A program made the translations under genes and the position numbers. Under the pieces are notes generated by a model that worked only from the letters and a program-made list of their open reading frames with translations, ran no database searches and was not told the origin of the DNA. From assembly GCF_024666595.1 (NCBI RefSeq), contig NZ_CP088296.1, forward strand, positions 868,001 through 932,000: a DNA stretch of 64,000 bases, read 5' to 3'. Of this stretch, positions 7,301-16,406 are shown one piece after another (the stretch's first letter is position 1; each line of letters opens with the position of its first letter). The stretch is from Sphingomonas sp. J315 (GTDB lineage Bacteria; Pseudomonadota; Alphaproteobacteria; Sphingomonadales; Sphingomonadaceae).

Positions 7301-10300
7301 GTGATCGAACGCATTGTCAATTTCGCGGTCGAGCGGCGCTGGTTCGTGCTGCTCTTGACCCTCATCGCCGCGGTTATCGGCGCGGTCTCCTTGTCGAGGC
7401 TGCCGATCGATGCCGTTCCCGACATCACCAACAACCAGGTGCAGATTAACGTCCGCGCCTCGGCGCTTTCGCCCGAACTGGTCGAGAAGCAAGTCGCATT
7501 CCCGATCGAGACCGCGCTCGCGGGCATTCCCGGTCTAGAATACACCCGATCGCTAAGCCGCAACGGCTTTGCGCAGGTGACTGCGGTGTTCACCGACGCC
7601 ACTGATATCTATTTCGCGCGCCAGCAAGTTGCTGAACGGCTGCGCTCCGCCGAGGAAAACCTGCCGGAGGGCGTCGCACCGGAAATGGGGCCGATCGCGA
7701 CCGGCCTTGGCGAAGTCTATATGTGGACCGTCCACATGGCTCATCGGCCCGAGGACAAGCACAAGGCCGGCGAGCCGGGCATCCAGCCGGACGGCAGCTA
7801 CATCACGCCGGAAGGTGACCGGCTGGTCAGCGACGCTGACAAGGCGACCTATCTGCGCACTGCGCAGGACTGGATCGTCGCGCCGTTGCTCAAGTCGGTC
7901 CCCGGCCTGGCGGGCGTGGACTCGATCGGCGGCTATGTGAAGCAGTATCAGGTCGTGCCGGACGTACAGCGGCTGACCGCGCTCAAACTCAGCCTTAGCG
8001 ACCTTGCCGAAGCGCTTGAGGCGAACAACAGCGCGGTCGGCGCAGGTGTCGTCGATCGCAACGGTGAAGGTCTCGCGGTTCGTTCCGACGCGCGCATCGC
8101 CAATGCCGACCAGCTTGCCCGCACCGTGATCGCGACGCGCGAAGGCGTGCCGATCCTGCTCAATCAGGTCGCGACGGTAAAGCTCGGTCAGGCAACGCGG
8201 ATGGGATCGGCGTCCGAAAACGGTCGGGAAGTCGTCGTCGGCACAGCCGTCATGCGCATCGGCGAGAACAGCCGCAATGTCGCCTCGGCGGTCGCCGACC
8301 GGCTCGACGAGGTCAACGCTTCGCTGCCGACCGATATCATCATCCAGCCGGTGCTCGACCGCACGGGGCTGGTCAATTCGACGATCAAGACCGTCGCCAA
8401 GAATCTGTCGGAAGGCGCACTGCTCGTCGTGGTCGTGCTGTTTCTGCTGCTCGGCAATTTCCGGGCCGCGCTCATCGCGGCGCTGGTCATACCGATCACC
8501 ATGTTGATGACCAGCTTTGGCATGCTGCGCGGCGGTGTATCGGCAAATTTGATGAGTCTCGGCGCACTCGACTTTGGCCTGATCGTCGATGGTGCCGTCA
8601 TCATCGTCGAGAATGCGCTGCGACGGATCGCCGAACGCCAGCATCACCTTGGCCGCACCCTCGACAAGGGCGAACGACTGCACGCGGTGGCGAGCGCCAC
8701 GCGCGAAATGATCCGCCCCTCGGTCTATGGCCAGGCGATCATCATCCTCGTCTATGTTCCGCTGCTCACGCTCACCGGGGTCGAGGGCAAGACGTTCACG
8801 CCGATGGCGCTGACCGTAATCCTGGCGCTGGCCTGCGCGTTCATCCTCTCGCTTACCTTCGTGCCAGCGATGCTGGCGATCTGGCTGTCAAAGCCGGTCG
8901 AGGAGAAGGAGGGCCGGATCATGACCTGGCTCAAACGGCGCTACGAGCCGGGCCTTGGCAAGGCAATGAAACGGCCACGCACGACGATTGCCGCCGCCGT
9001 CGGTGCTTTCGTGCTGGCGATCGGTGCGTTCATGACGCTGGGCCAGGAGTTTCTGCCGCAGCTGGACGAAGGGGATGCGACCGCGCAGATGCTCCGCGTG
9101 CCGGGCACGTCGGTCGAGCAGAGCCAGACGATGCAGTTCCGCGTTGAAAAGGCCATCTCGGCGATTCCCGAGGTCAAGTTCGTCTTTTCCAAGACAGGCA
9201 CCGCCGAACTCGCGTCGGATCCGATGCCGCCGAACATCTCCGACACCTTCATCATCATGAAGGACCGCAACGAGTGGGCCGATCCGAAGCTGCCAAAGGC
9301 GGAACTGGTTGCGAAGATCGAGAAGGCACTGGAAAGCCTCCCGGGCAACGCATTCGAGATCAGCCAGCCGATCCAGATGCGCTTCAACGAGTTGATCGCG
9401 GGCGTGCGCGGCGACATCGCGGTCAAGGTGTTCGGCGACGACACCGACACGATGAACGCAACGGCCAACCAGATCGCGGGCATTTTGCGTAATGTTGAGG
9501 GCGCGACCGATGTGCGGGTCGAACAGACCGAAGGTCTGCCCATGCTCGACGTCCGGCCCAACCGCGATGCGATGGCGCGGCTGGGGATCACTGCGCAGGT
9601 CATGCAGGACACGCTTGCCGCCGCGATCGGCGGGCGCGACGCCGGGATGATCTTCGAGGGCGATCGGCGTTTCGCGGTGACGATCCGGCTGACCGACGCC
9701 GCGCGCGCCGATCTACAGACGCTGGGGCAGGTTCCCGTGCCCACGCCGGATGGCGCATTCGTCCCGCTCGAAAGCATCGCCGACATCGCGGTGACGGCCG
9801 GTCCCAATCAGATCAGCCGCGAAAATGGCAAGCGCCGTGTCGTCGTTCAGGCCAATGTCCGGGGCCGCGATGTCGCGGGCGTGGTCGAAGACGCCCGCGT
9901 GGCGATGGCCCGGGAGGTACGTCTGCCGGCCGGCGAGTATCTCGAATGGGGTGGCCAATTCGAGAATCTGCAATCGGCCAGCCAGCGGCTGATGCTGGTC
10001 GTGCCGGCCTGCTTCGCGCTGATCATCCTGCTGCTCTACGGGGCATTGGGCAGCGTGCGCGACGCAGCGATCGTCTTCACCGGCGTGCCGCTCGCGCTGG
10101 TCGGCGGGGTGCTCGCGCTGTTCCTGCGCGGGATGCCATTCTCGATCTCGGCAGCGGTCGGGTTCATCGCCTTGTCCGGCATCGCGGTGCTCAACGGCCT
10201 TGTCATGGTCAACTCGATTCAGGATCTGATGGCGCGCGGCGTCGCGAGGGCAGATGCGGCCTGGCAGGGCGCGCTCGCCCGGCTGCGGCCGGTGGTGATG

Positions 10301-10525
10301 ACCGCACTGGTGGCCTCGCTCGGCTTCGTGCCGATGGCGATCGCGACCGGGTCGGGTGCCGAAGTGCAGAAGCCGCTCGCGACAGTCGTCATCGGCGGCC
10401 TGATCTCGGCGACGCTTCTGACCCTGTTCGTCCTGCCCACGCTCTACGCCCGTTACGGCCGGCGTGAGACCGACGTGGCCGAGGTCGAACGGGATGACGT
10501 CCGTCCAACGGAGGCCATCGCATGA
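7301..10525 (+). CDS. czcA: CzcA-like heavy-metal RND efflux pump
   Basis: The 1074-residue inner-membrane RND transporter has the usual length and twelve-helix design with two large periplasmic loops. The transmembrane proton-relay motif reads [15 protein letters not shown], the form found in HME1/HME2 pumps (Zn, Co, Cd, Ni) and not in Cu/Ag CusA pumps. The start is GTG at 7301, three bases after the czcB stop. Its stop overlaps the start of the P-type ATPase (ATGA). It uses the proton gradient to drive divalent metals out through CzcC. Confidence 0.92.
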   Translation: MIERIVNFAVERRWFVLLLTLIAAVIGAVSLSRLPIDAVPDITNNQVQINVRASALSPELVEKQVAFPIETALAGIPGLEYTRSLSRNGFAQVTAVFTDATDIYFARQQVAERLRSAEENLPEGVAPEMGPIATGLGEVYMWTVHMAHRPEDKHKAGEPGIQPDGSYITPEGDRLVSDADKATYLRTAQDWIVAPLLKSVPGLAGVDSIGGYVKQYQVVPDVQRLTALKLSLSDLAEALEANNSAVGAGVVDRNGEGLAVRSDARIANADQLARTVIATREGVPILLNQVATVKLGQATRMGSASENGREVVVGTAVMRIGENSRNVASAVADRLDEVNASLPTDIIIQPVLDRTGLVNSTIKTVAKNLSEGALLVVVVLFLLLGNFRAALIAALVIPITMLMTSFGMLRGGVSANLMSLGALDFGLIVDGAVIIVENALRRIAERQHHLGRTLDKGERLHAVASATREMIRPSVYGQAIIILVYVPLLTLTGVEGKTFTPMALTVILALACAFILSLTFVPAMLAIWLSKPVEEKEGRIMTWLKRRYEPGLGKAMKRPRTTIAAAVGAFVLAIGAFMTLGQEFLPQLDEGDATAQMLRVPGTSVEQSQTMQFRVEKAISAIPEVKFVFSKTGTAELASDPMPPNISDTFIIMKDRNEWADPKLPKAELVAKIEKALESLPGNAFEISQPIQMRFNELIAGVRGDIAVKVFGDDTDTMNATANQIAGILRNVEGATDVRVEQTEGLPMLDVRPNRDAMARLGITAQVMQDTLAAAIGGRDAGMIFEGDRRFAVTIRLTDAARADLQTLGQVPVPTPDGAFVPLESIADIAVTAGPNQISRENGKRRVVVQANVRGRDVAGVVEDARVAMAREVRLPAGEYLEWGGQFENLQSASQRLMLVVPACFALIILLLYGALGSVRDAAIVFTGVPLALVGGVLALFLRGMPFSISAAVGFIALSGIAVLNGLVMVNSIQDLMARGVARADAAWQGALARLRPVVMTALVASLGFVPMAIATGSGAEVQKPLATVVIGGLISATLLTLFVLPTLYARYGRRETDVAEVERDDVRPTEAIA

Positions 10526-12504
10526 CCGATCAAGCCCCACCCGAGCCAAATGGCCGGCACGATCATGCGCACGGTAGGATTTTTGGCGCAAATACCGAAC
10601 TGATCTGCGCGCTGCTGTGCGGCGCGCTGCTCGCGATCGGCTTTGCGCTCGAGAAGCTGACCAATCCGCCCGGCTGGATACCGCTAGCCTGCTACGTCGC
10701 CGCGTATCTGTTCGGTGGCTTCTTCACGTTGCGCGAAGCGATCGACAACCTGCGGCACAAGCGGTTCGAGATCGACACGCTGATGCTGGTCGCCGCAGTG
10801 GGTGCGGCGGCGCTTGGCGCGTGGGCCGAAGGCGCGCTGCTGCTGTTCCTGTTCAGCCTTGGGCATTCGCTCGAAAACTACGCCATGGGGCGCGCCAAAC
10901 GGGCGATCGAGGCGTTGGCTGAGTTGGCGCCGCAGACAGCTTTGGTGCGCCGTGATGGCGAGCTGGTCGAGTTGCCGGTCGAGCAACTCGTGGTTGGCGA
11001 CACGGTGGTTGTCAAACCCGACGAGCGGCTGCCAGCGGATGGTTTCATCGTCAAAGGGACGACCAGCATCGATCAGGCGCCGGTGACGGGTGAGAGCATG
11101 CCGGTCGACAAGCGGCCGGTGCCCGACGAAGCCGCGGCGCGCACCAGACCGGACACGATCGAAGCGCCCTATCGAGTGTTCGCCGGCACGATCAACGGCA
11201 GCGGTCTGATCGAGGTCGAGGTCACGCGCAAGTCGAGTGAGACGACGCTGGCGCGCGTCGTCGAACTGGTCAGCGAGGCCGAAACGCGCCAGTCGCCGAC
11301 GCAGCGTTTCACCGATCGGTTCGAGCGCGTGTTCGTGCCGTCGGTGCTACTTCTCACGGTCGTGCTGCTGTTCGCCTGGGTCGTGATCGACGAGCCGTTC
11401 CGCGACAGCTTCTATCGCGCAATGGCAGTGCTGGTGGCGGCAAGCCCCTGCGCGCTGGCAATCGCCACGCCAAGCGCGGTGCTATCCGGTGTCGCTCGCG
11501 CTGCCCGAGGCGGCGTGCTGGTAAAGGGCGGTGGTCCGCTCGAGGATCTGGGATCGCTCAAGGCCATCGCCTTTGACAAGACCGGCACGCTGACCGAGGG
11601 GCGTCCGCGGATCACCGACATCATCCCGGCGGACGGTGTGGATGAGCGCGATCTGCTCGCGGTCGCGGTGGCGGTCGAGCGGCTCAGCGACCATCCGCTC
11701 GCGCGTGCGATCGCCAAGGACGGCGAGAAACGGCTCGGCGAGATCAAGCTTCCCGCCGCGACCGATCTCGCCAGCCTGACCGGACGCGGGATCACCGCGA
11801 AGATCGATGGCGAGCCGGTGCTGATCGGTAAGGCGGAGATGTTCGGCGCTGACGGCATTGCGCCGCTTTCGGATGCCATGCGCGATGCCATCGCCCGGCT
11901 GCGAGACGGCGGGCGAACGACGATGGTAGTGCGTCGCGGCGAACGCGATCTCGGCGCCATCGGGCTGATGGACACGCCGCGCGCGGCTGCGAAAGACACG
12001 ATCGCGCGTCTTCATGCGCTCGGCATCACGCGGATGATCATGATCTCGGGCGACAACCAGAAGGTTGCCGAGGCAATTGCGCGCGACGTCGGCCTCGACG
12101 AGGCATGGGGCGATTTGCTGCCCGAAGACAAGGTCGAGGCGATCCGCAAGCTGCGTGGCGAAGCGAAGGTCGCGATGGTGGGCGATGGCGTAAACGACGC
12201 GCCGGCGATGGCCAATGCGACGGTCGGCATCGCGATGGGCGCCGCCGGTTCGGACGTGGCGCTGGAAACCGCCGATGTCGCGCTGATGGCGGATGACCTC
12301 GCCCATCTGCCCTTCGCGGTTGGTCTAAGCCGCAAAACGCGCGGCATCATCCGGCAGAATTTGGTGGTCAGCCTCGGCATCGTCGGGTTTCTCGTGCCCG
12401 CTACGATCCTGGGCCTGGGCATCGGACCGGCGGTGATGATCCACGAGGGATCGACACTGCTGGTCGTATTCAATGCCCTTCGTCTGTTGGCGTATCGCCA
12501 ATGA
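10522..12504 (+). CDS. P1B-4-type metal ATPase (CzcP/CoaT-like)
   Basis: This 660-residue P-type ATPase lacks an N-terminal HMA metal-binding domain and instead has a short His-bearing tail (RHDHAHG). Motifs in order are the actuator TGES, the transmembrane SPC (ASPCALAIATPS) in place of CPC, the phosphorylated DKTGTLTEG, SDHPLA, and GDGVNDAPAMA. The C-terminal helix carries HEGST. SPC plus HEG-x-T defines the P1B-4 class (Co, Zn, Cd, Fe). In Cupriavidus, CzcP of this class speeds Zn export to the periplasm, where CzcCBA takes over; the same division of labour is likely here because the genes overlap by 4 bp. Confidence 0.87.
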   Translation: MTDQAPPEPNGRHDHAHGRIFGANTELICALLCGALLAIGFALEKLTNPPGWIPLACYVAAYLFGGFFTLREAIDNLRHKRFEIDTLMLVAAVGAAALGAWAEGALLLFLFSLGHSLENYAMGRAKRAIEALAELAPQTALVRRDGELVELPVEQLVVGDTVVVKPDERLPADGFIVKGTTSIDQAPVTGESMPVDKRPVPDEAAARTRPDTIEAPYRVFAGTINGSGLIEVEVTRKSSETTLARVVELVSEAETRQSPTQRFTDRFERVFVPSVLLLTVVLLFAWVVIDEPFRDSFYRAMAVLVAASPCALAIATPSAVLSGVARAARGGVLVKGGGPLEDLGSLKAIAFDKTGTLTEGRPRITDIIPADGVDERDLLAVAVAVERLSDHPLARAIAKDGEKRLGEIKLPAATDLASLTGRGITAKIDGEPVLIGKAEMFGADGIAPLSDAMRDAIARLRDGGRTTMVVRRGERDLGAIGLMDTPRAAAKDTIARLHALGITRMIMISGDNQKVAEAIARDVGLDEAWGDLLPEDKVEAIRKLRGEAKVAMVGDGVNDAPAMANATVGIAMGAAGSDVALETADVALMADDLAHLPFAVGLSRKTRGIIRQNLVVSLGIVGFLVPATILGLGIGPAVMIHEGSTLLVVFNALRLLAYRQ

Positions 12505-12740
12505 GCAGCGATCCGACCGACACCTCCGCGCGCCGCAAGCCGCGCCCATGGACCGAGGCCGACGATGCCGCGCTAATACAGATGATCGAGGCGCGACACC
12601 CTCCGGGCGAGATCGCACGAAGGTTACACCGGACGGTTGATGCCATCCGCGGACGGGCGGCGCAGCTACGCCTTGTACTGCCCTCCCCGCTGCGCCCTTG
12701 GCGAATGGGCGTCCGCCGCAACAATAATCAGGAGAAGTAG
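12501..12740 (+). CDS. Small SANT/HTH-like protein
   Basis: This 79-residue basic protein starts within the stop of the ATPase gene (ATGA). The stretch PWTEADDAALIQMIEARHPPGEIARRLHRTVDAIRGRAAQL resembles a Myb/SANT-like or SPO1-type HTH that packs three helices with conserved Trp, and could bind DNA. No other domain is present. Its place inside the czc operon suggests a local regulatory role, but nothing shows this directly. Confidence 0.6.
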   Translation: MSSDPTDTSARRKPRPWTEADDAALIQMIEARHPPGEIARRLHRTVDAIRGRAAQLRLVLPSPLRPWRMGVRRNNNQEK

Positions 12741-12741
12741 G

Positions 12742-13167
12742 ATGGGTGGTGGTCCGCGACCGCTTCTGTCGCTTGCAGCGCTGGCGATCTCAATTGTGCT
12801 TTCAGGGTGCGCCACCTTGCAGCCGATCCCGTTGCAGCCTTTGGCGGTCAACATGCCCGGCGACCCGATTAGGATTTACTGGCTACATGCCTATCAGGTC
12901 GGAAGCGGCATAAGGGTGGTCGGCACCGTTCGACCGAGCCGCGGAGTGTACAGGGCTGGCCGTGGCCATATCGACGTAACTGCCATGTTTTCCGATCGGC
13001 GCGACCCGCAGACGATTGCAACCCGGCCTGGACCATCTTCGCGCCGAGGCCGGGGTAGTCGATCATTCAGTGCCTACATGGCCGAGACCCACTATCAAGA
13101 TGTGGAACGGATTTCGGTTAGATATCATGAGGACTGGCCGCACGTTCCGGACCGACCGTCGCGCTGA
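12742..13167 (+). CDS. Uncharacterised metal-operon lipoprotein
   Basis: This 141-residue predicted lipoprotein has the lipobox IVLSGC. The mature part begins ATLQPIPLQPLAVNMPGDPIRIYWLHAYQ. A clear homologue ends the czcCBA genes of metal island 2 (gene at 53901): both share LQ/LE-P-[IL]-PL, a DPI-IYWLHAYQ-type core, RGVYR or NGVYR, a GRGH-DVTA motif and TIATRPGP or TIGTRPGP. I do not recognise the family. It comes directly after the SANT-like gene behind a GGAGAAG ribosome site and is the last gene of the operon. Confidence 0.72.
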   Translation: MGGGPRPLLSLAALAISIVLSGCATLQPIPLQPLAVNMPGDPIRIYWLHAYQVGSGIRVVGTVRPSRGVYRAGRGHIDVTAMFSDRRDPQTIATRPGPSSRRGRGSRSFSAYMAETHYQDVERISVRYHEDWPHVPDRPSR

Positions 13168-13371
13168 CCGAAGGAGTGCTTTCGGAGGTCGCCGCAAGCT
13201 GTTTGAGCTACGACAAGGCGAGCGCGTTGCCGAATGTCTGTTTGGGTCGCCCTATCGGCCTGTTTCTCAAGGGCGGACGTCACCATGATCGCCGGGTACG
13301 GTTGATTTTGACCGACTGCGGTCGGTTGCAGACTTCGTCCGTCGAACTCGACGGTCACAAGAGCAGCCAGG

Positions 13372-15384
13372 TCATGAAATCCCCGGCCCACTTCGACTGC
13401 GCCCGATGGACCAGCTGATGCCGTCGCCGCGTATCAACCCTGAAACCGATTTGCCGACCTGCCGCTCCAGCACCGGGCGCCACGGCACCAACGTAAAATC
13501 CCGCGACCGTTCGATGAGCGCGAAGCGCCCGCTGACAAGGTCGACTGGGCGGCGATAACGGCCCTCGACACGGTCGCCTTCGGCAGCTTCGCGGAACGGC
13601 ACCTTGAGTTCGTCGGAGAGCTGGCCCGCGATCCGCAGCAACTCGCGCCGCTGAAGCGTCGCAACGATGGTCCTCGGGAACGGCGTATCGCCGCCCGTTT
13701 CCTCCGCAAAACCCTGCGCAACCAGCCACTGCCGACGCCGCGTCTGAGCCTCGCGTACCTCACGTCCGAACCCGGCATCTCGAACCGCCTCGGGCGCTGC
13801 CGAGATCAGCTCGCGATCGATCCAGGTCGCGGCCTCGGCATCGACCAGCCGGTCAAGCGGCTGCGCCGACAGCAAGGTGATCGCGACCGGACGGTCCCGT
13901 AGCCTCGCCGTTTCATGGGCCGCGACACGCGCCAGATGGTCCGGCGCGATGATCCAGCGGCCCGACGGTTCGCGCTCGACGATGCCCGACGTCCGTCGCA
14001 TCGCCTCCAGACGCCGGACATGGGTTTCGGCAAAGGCCTGGGTCGCGGCCGGATCGTAGCGAAGATGGGCATCCACATCATAGCGTCCGCCATTCGCTGC
14101 GGCGACCGCAGCGACGGTCCGGTCCACCTCGCGGACGATCGGGCTAACCGGATCGACCCGCACGATCGCACCGCACGGCAAGCTGGCATCGGTTTCTGTA
14201 CCACTATCGACGAAGCTCAGGGCGGGCTTGCCGATCGCTACATAGTGGCTGCGCCCATCGACCCCATCGACGATCAGATAATGGCGATCGGCATGTTCGT
14301 CGGCGAGTCCGCGTGCCAGCACGCGGCCGACCAGCGGGCGGGCACCGGACGCGGCGGGATCGTAGATCGCCTGATCTGCCGACGCCCGCACGGTTGCGGC
14401 ACGGGAAAAGTCGCGCTGCATCGTGCGGATGATGTCGCCGCGCTCACCCAACGCCCACAGCGTATCGGCAAGGTCGTGCACAAGCCGGAAGCGTCCCGCG
14501 CCGAGCGGCTCGGCCAGGCCCAGGCGCGACAGTTTTGCAAGTCGGGCGGCGCGCAGCGTCTGGTCGGCGGCATCGCGACCGTTGGTCGCTACTATCCGCG
14601 CGGCGTCCATCCCCTTGAGCAAGGCCCGGTCGATCGAGGTCAGGCGCTCCTGCTCGACTTCTACGCGCAGCGTCTGCGCGATTTCGCGGTAGGTGCGCGG
14701 GCCAAGGTCGAGGTCGACCAGCTCGGCGGCACGCTCGCGGATGCCGGTCGTCATGTAGTCGCGGGCGATGACGAGGTCGGCACCACGATCGTCCTTCCCA
14801 CGCACGACGATATGGGTGTGCGGGTGACCGGTGTTGAAATGGTCCACCGCGACCCAGTCGAGCTTCGTTCCAAGATCCTCTTCCATGCGCGCCATCAGCC
14901 GCCGGGTGAGCGGTTTCAGATCGTCATATTGATCGCCGTCCTCAGGTGAGACGATGAAGCGGAACTGGTGGCGATCGCTAGCCCCCCGTCCGCCGAACGC
15001 CTTGCCGTCGACAGCGCCGGCATCGCGCCCGTAAAGCGCGCCCCGTTCGCCCTCGCGCGTTGTGCCGTCGCGCTGGAGGTAACGCAGATGCGCGGCAGCG
15101 GTCGATGCGCCCTTGCCGGCGAGCTTGACGATGCTTGCCTTGACGATCACCCGGCGGCCGTTCGCGGCGGCATGATTGCCGCGGCTGGCGAGCAGGCGTC
15201 CGACACCCGCACCGCGTCCGATCCGGACGCCTGAGAACGCCCCACGCGCGAGACCGGAAGCCACCGCGCCGCCGCGCGCAAGGTTGGCGGCGGCAAGGAC
15301 GCGGCCGAGATAGCGTCGGGCGCGTTTGGCACCCTGCTGACGCTGGCGCCCGAGGCGCGGTTCAAAGCTGTCGTCGTCGGCCAT
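13372..15384 (-). CDS. Conjugative relaxase, DUF3363 (RlxS/VirD2-like)
   Basis: This 670-residue protein carries the relaxase metal-binding motif HFNTGHPHTHIVVRG around residue 180, with three histidines coordinating the metal that activates the nicking residue. The region SIVKLAGKGASTAAAHLRYLQRDGT before it is the conserved DUF3363 N-terminal relaxase fold. It nicks oriT and pilots the DNA strand into the recipient. It belongs to the same minus-strand block as the transglycosylase, TraF and HTH protein, an order that matches rdfS-traF-rlxS of ICEMlSym(R7A). The 204 bp between its stop and the czc lipoprotein hold no gene. Confidence 0.88.
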   Translation of the reverse strand: MADDDSFEPRLGRQRQQGAKRARRYLGRVLAAANLARGGAVASGLARGAFSGVRIGRGAGVGRLLASRGNHAAANGRRVIVKASIVKLAGKGASTAAAHLRYLQRDGTTREGERGALYGRDAGAVDGKAFGGRGASDRHQFRFIVSPEDGDQYDDLKPLTRRLMARMEEDLGTKLDWVAVDHFNTGHPHTHIVVRGKDDRGADLVIARDYMTTGIRERAAELVDLDLGPRTYREIAQTLRVEVEQERLTSIDRALLKGMDAARIVATNGRDAADQTLRAARLAKLSRLGLAEPLGAGRFRLVHDLADTLWALGERGDIIRTMQRDFSRAATVRASADQAIYDPAASGARPLVGRVLARGLADEHADRHYLIVDGVDGRSHYVAIGKPALSFVDSGTETDASLPCGAIVRVDPVSPIVREVDRTVAAVAAANGGRYDVDAHLRYDPAATQAFAETHVRRLEAMRRTSGIVEREPSGRWIIAPDHLARVAAHETARLRDRPVAITLLSAQPLDRLVDAEAATWIDRELISAAPEAVRDAGFGREVREAQTRRRQWLVAQGFAEETGGDTPFPRTIVATLQRRELLRIAGQLSDELKVPFREAAEGDRVEGRYRRPVDLVSGRFALIERSRDFTLVPWRPVLERQVGKSVSGLIRGDGISWSIGRSRSGPGIS

Positions 15385-15539
15385 TGTGATGATTCCAAGG
15401 GGTGCGGAGCGGCAAGCATGACCCCGTGCGGTTCCCCTGAAAACCGGTGCCGCCGAATGTGGCGCAATACCGCCATGTCCGGGCCGAACGGCACTGGTGC
15501 CGAGAGGGCAGTGCCGGTGGCGGCTCCAAAAAACGCTGT

Positions 15540-15590
15540 GCAGACAAAGGCTTATGGAACACCAGTGCCATAGCTTTATCTTGCCTTACG
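15540..15590. other. Candidate origin of transfer (oriT)
   Basis: In the 342-bp non-coding stretch just upstream of the relaxase, an imperfect inverted repeat (AAAGGCTTATGG at 15546-15557 with CCATAGCTTT at 15568-15577) is followed at once by TATCTTGC (15577-15584), which resembles the P-type nic consensus YATCCTG/Y. An inverted repeat next to a nic-like site and a relaxase gene is the usual oriT design. Identification rests only on this layout. Confidence 0.4.
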
Positions 15591-15666
15591 CCACCCTCCC
15601 ATCGGAACCGCTCCTGTCGCCAATTTCCGCTGACCTGCTGCCTGCCCATCTGGCCTGAGCCGAGGC

Positions 15667-15710
15667 AAAAAAGAGCCGGGACACGATGCCTGTCGGCACT
15701 GTGTCCCGGC
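15667..15710 (-). terminator. Rho-independent terminator after the 119-residue gene
   Basis: Read on the minus strand, the perfect 10-bp stem GCCGGGACAC/GTGTCCCGGC (plus coordinates 15675-15684 and 15701-15710) with a 16-nt loop is followed by TC and six Ts. It lies 17 bp after the stop of the gene at 15727 and insulates it from the relaxase region. Confidence 0.85.
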
Positions 15711-15726
15711 GTTTCCGATGCTGCGA

Positions 15727-16086
15727 TCAATGCGTCGCTGCGAACGCTTCGCGTGCCTGGCGTTCGCTCCTGAAATCGCGGCGACCCATCAATCCTTGCG
15801 CGCTCCCATCGCCATCGACGATGCTCACCGCGACGAACCAGCGGCCATCCAACCGTCCCGTGATCGCCACCCGATCGAGCTCGAAATTCTCGTCGTCGAT
15901 GTTCTCATACGCACCGAGCCACCGCTCCGACATGCGCGCATCCCACAGGAAATCGCTCTCCTCAGCCTCTAGAAACCGTGTCGCAAGCGCCTCGCCTGCG
16001 CCCCGCCCAAACTCGATTTCGAGCCCTGCCACCAGCGTCGCCACTACGCGGTCCGACGCCGCACCAATCGGTTGAAACATGGTCAT
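15727..16086 (-). CDS. Conserved hypothetical protein of the transfer region
   Basis: A 119-residue acidic soluble protein with no signal peptide or membrane segment. The N-terminus (MTMFQPIGAASDRVVATLVAGLEIEFGRGAGEALATRFLEAEE) looks helical, and the C-terminal half (LDRVAITGRLDGRWFVAVSIVDGDG) looks like a beta-sheet. I do not recognise the family. It lies between the transglycosylase and the relaxase and has its own terminator, so it is probably a real gene with a role in transfer or its regulation. Confidence 0.7.
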   Translation of the reverse strand: MTMFQPIGAASDRVVATLVAGLEIEFGRGAGEALATRFLEAEESDFLWDARMSERWLGAYENIDDENFELDRVAITGRLDGRWFVAVSIVDGDGSAQGLMGRRDFRSERQAREAFAATH

Positions 16087-16270
16087 GATCGCCTCCTTCG
16101 CTTGAAGTCCCCATCATCGAGGACAGACATCCGAAGACGGGTGGCGAGGCGGCTGTCAGGGCCGCTGGAGGCGAAGCCGGAAGCGCCGCGCAGCGGCGGC
16201 GGAGGAACCGATTTTGTTGCGCTGAAAACAAACAACGCGGCTGCGCAGCAGCCTCTGGTTCGCGGCAAAA

Positions 16271-16345
16271 TTGGAGGGGCCGCCGGCCTTGCACAGCCGC
16301 TTCGCCGCCCGTCATGCTGGGCCTTGCCGAGACGAGCCCCTCCAA
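16271..16345. repeat. 10-bp inverted repeat in the 320-bp gap before the 119-residue gene
   Basis: TTGGAGGGGC (16271-16280) is matched exactly by GCCCCTCCAA (16336-16345), enclosing 55 bp of GC-rich DNA. The gap 16087-16406 has no credible gene. It would form part of the leader of the minus-strand gene at 15727, or a terminator-like fold after the transglycosylase, though no T-run follows. The same gap contains GC-rich words (GGCGAAGCCGGAAGCGCCG) similar in flavour to the leaders before DUF736 and ardC. Confidence 0.45.
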
Positions 16346-16406
16346 CATCCAAGGTCGCGCGATGCCCTTACAGTCGGCACCCTTCGACGCAGCAACACAT
16401 GCAGAC

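Noticed and set aside
13311..13326. Terminator downstream of the relaxase (ACCGAC/GTCGGT)
   Set aside because: Short stem, with no T-run on either side.
13915..14949. 344-residue plus-strand frame inside the relaxase
   Set aside because: Antisense shadow of the DUF3363 relaxase; typical for high-GC DNA.
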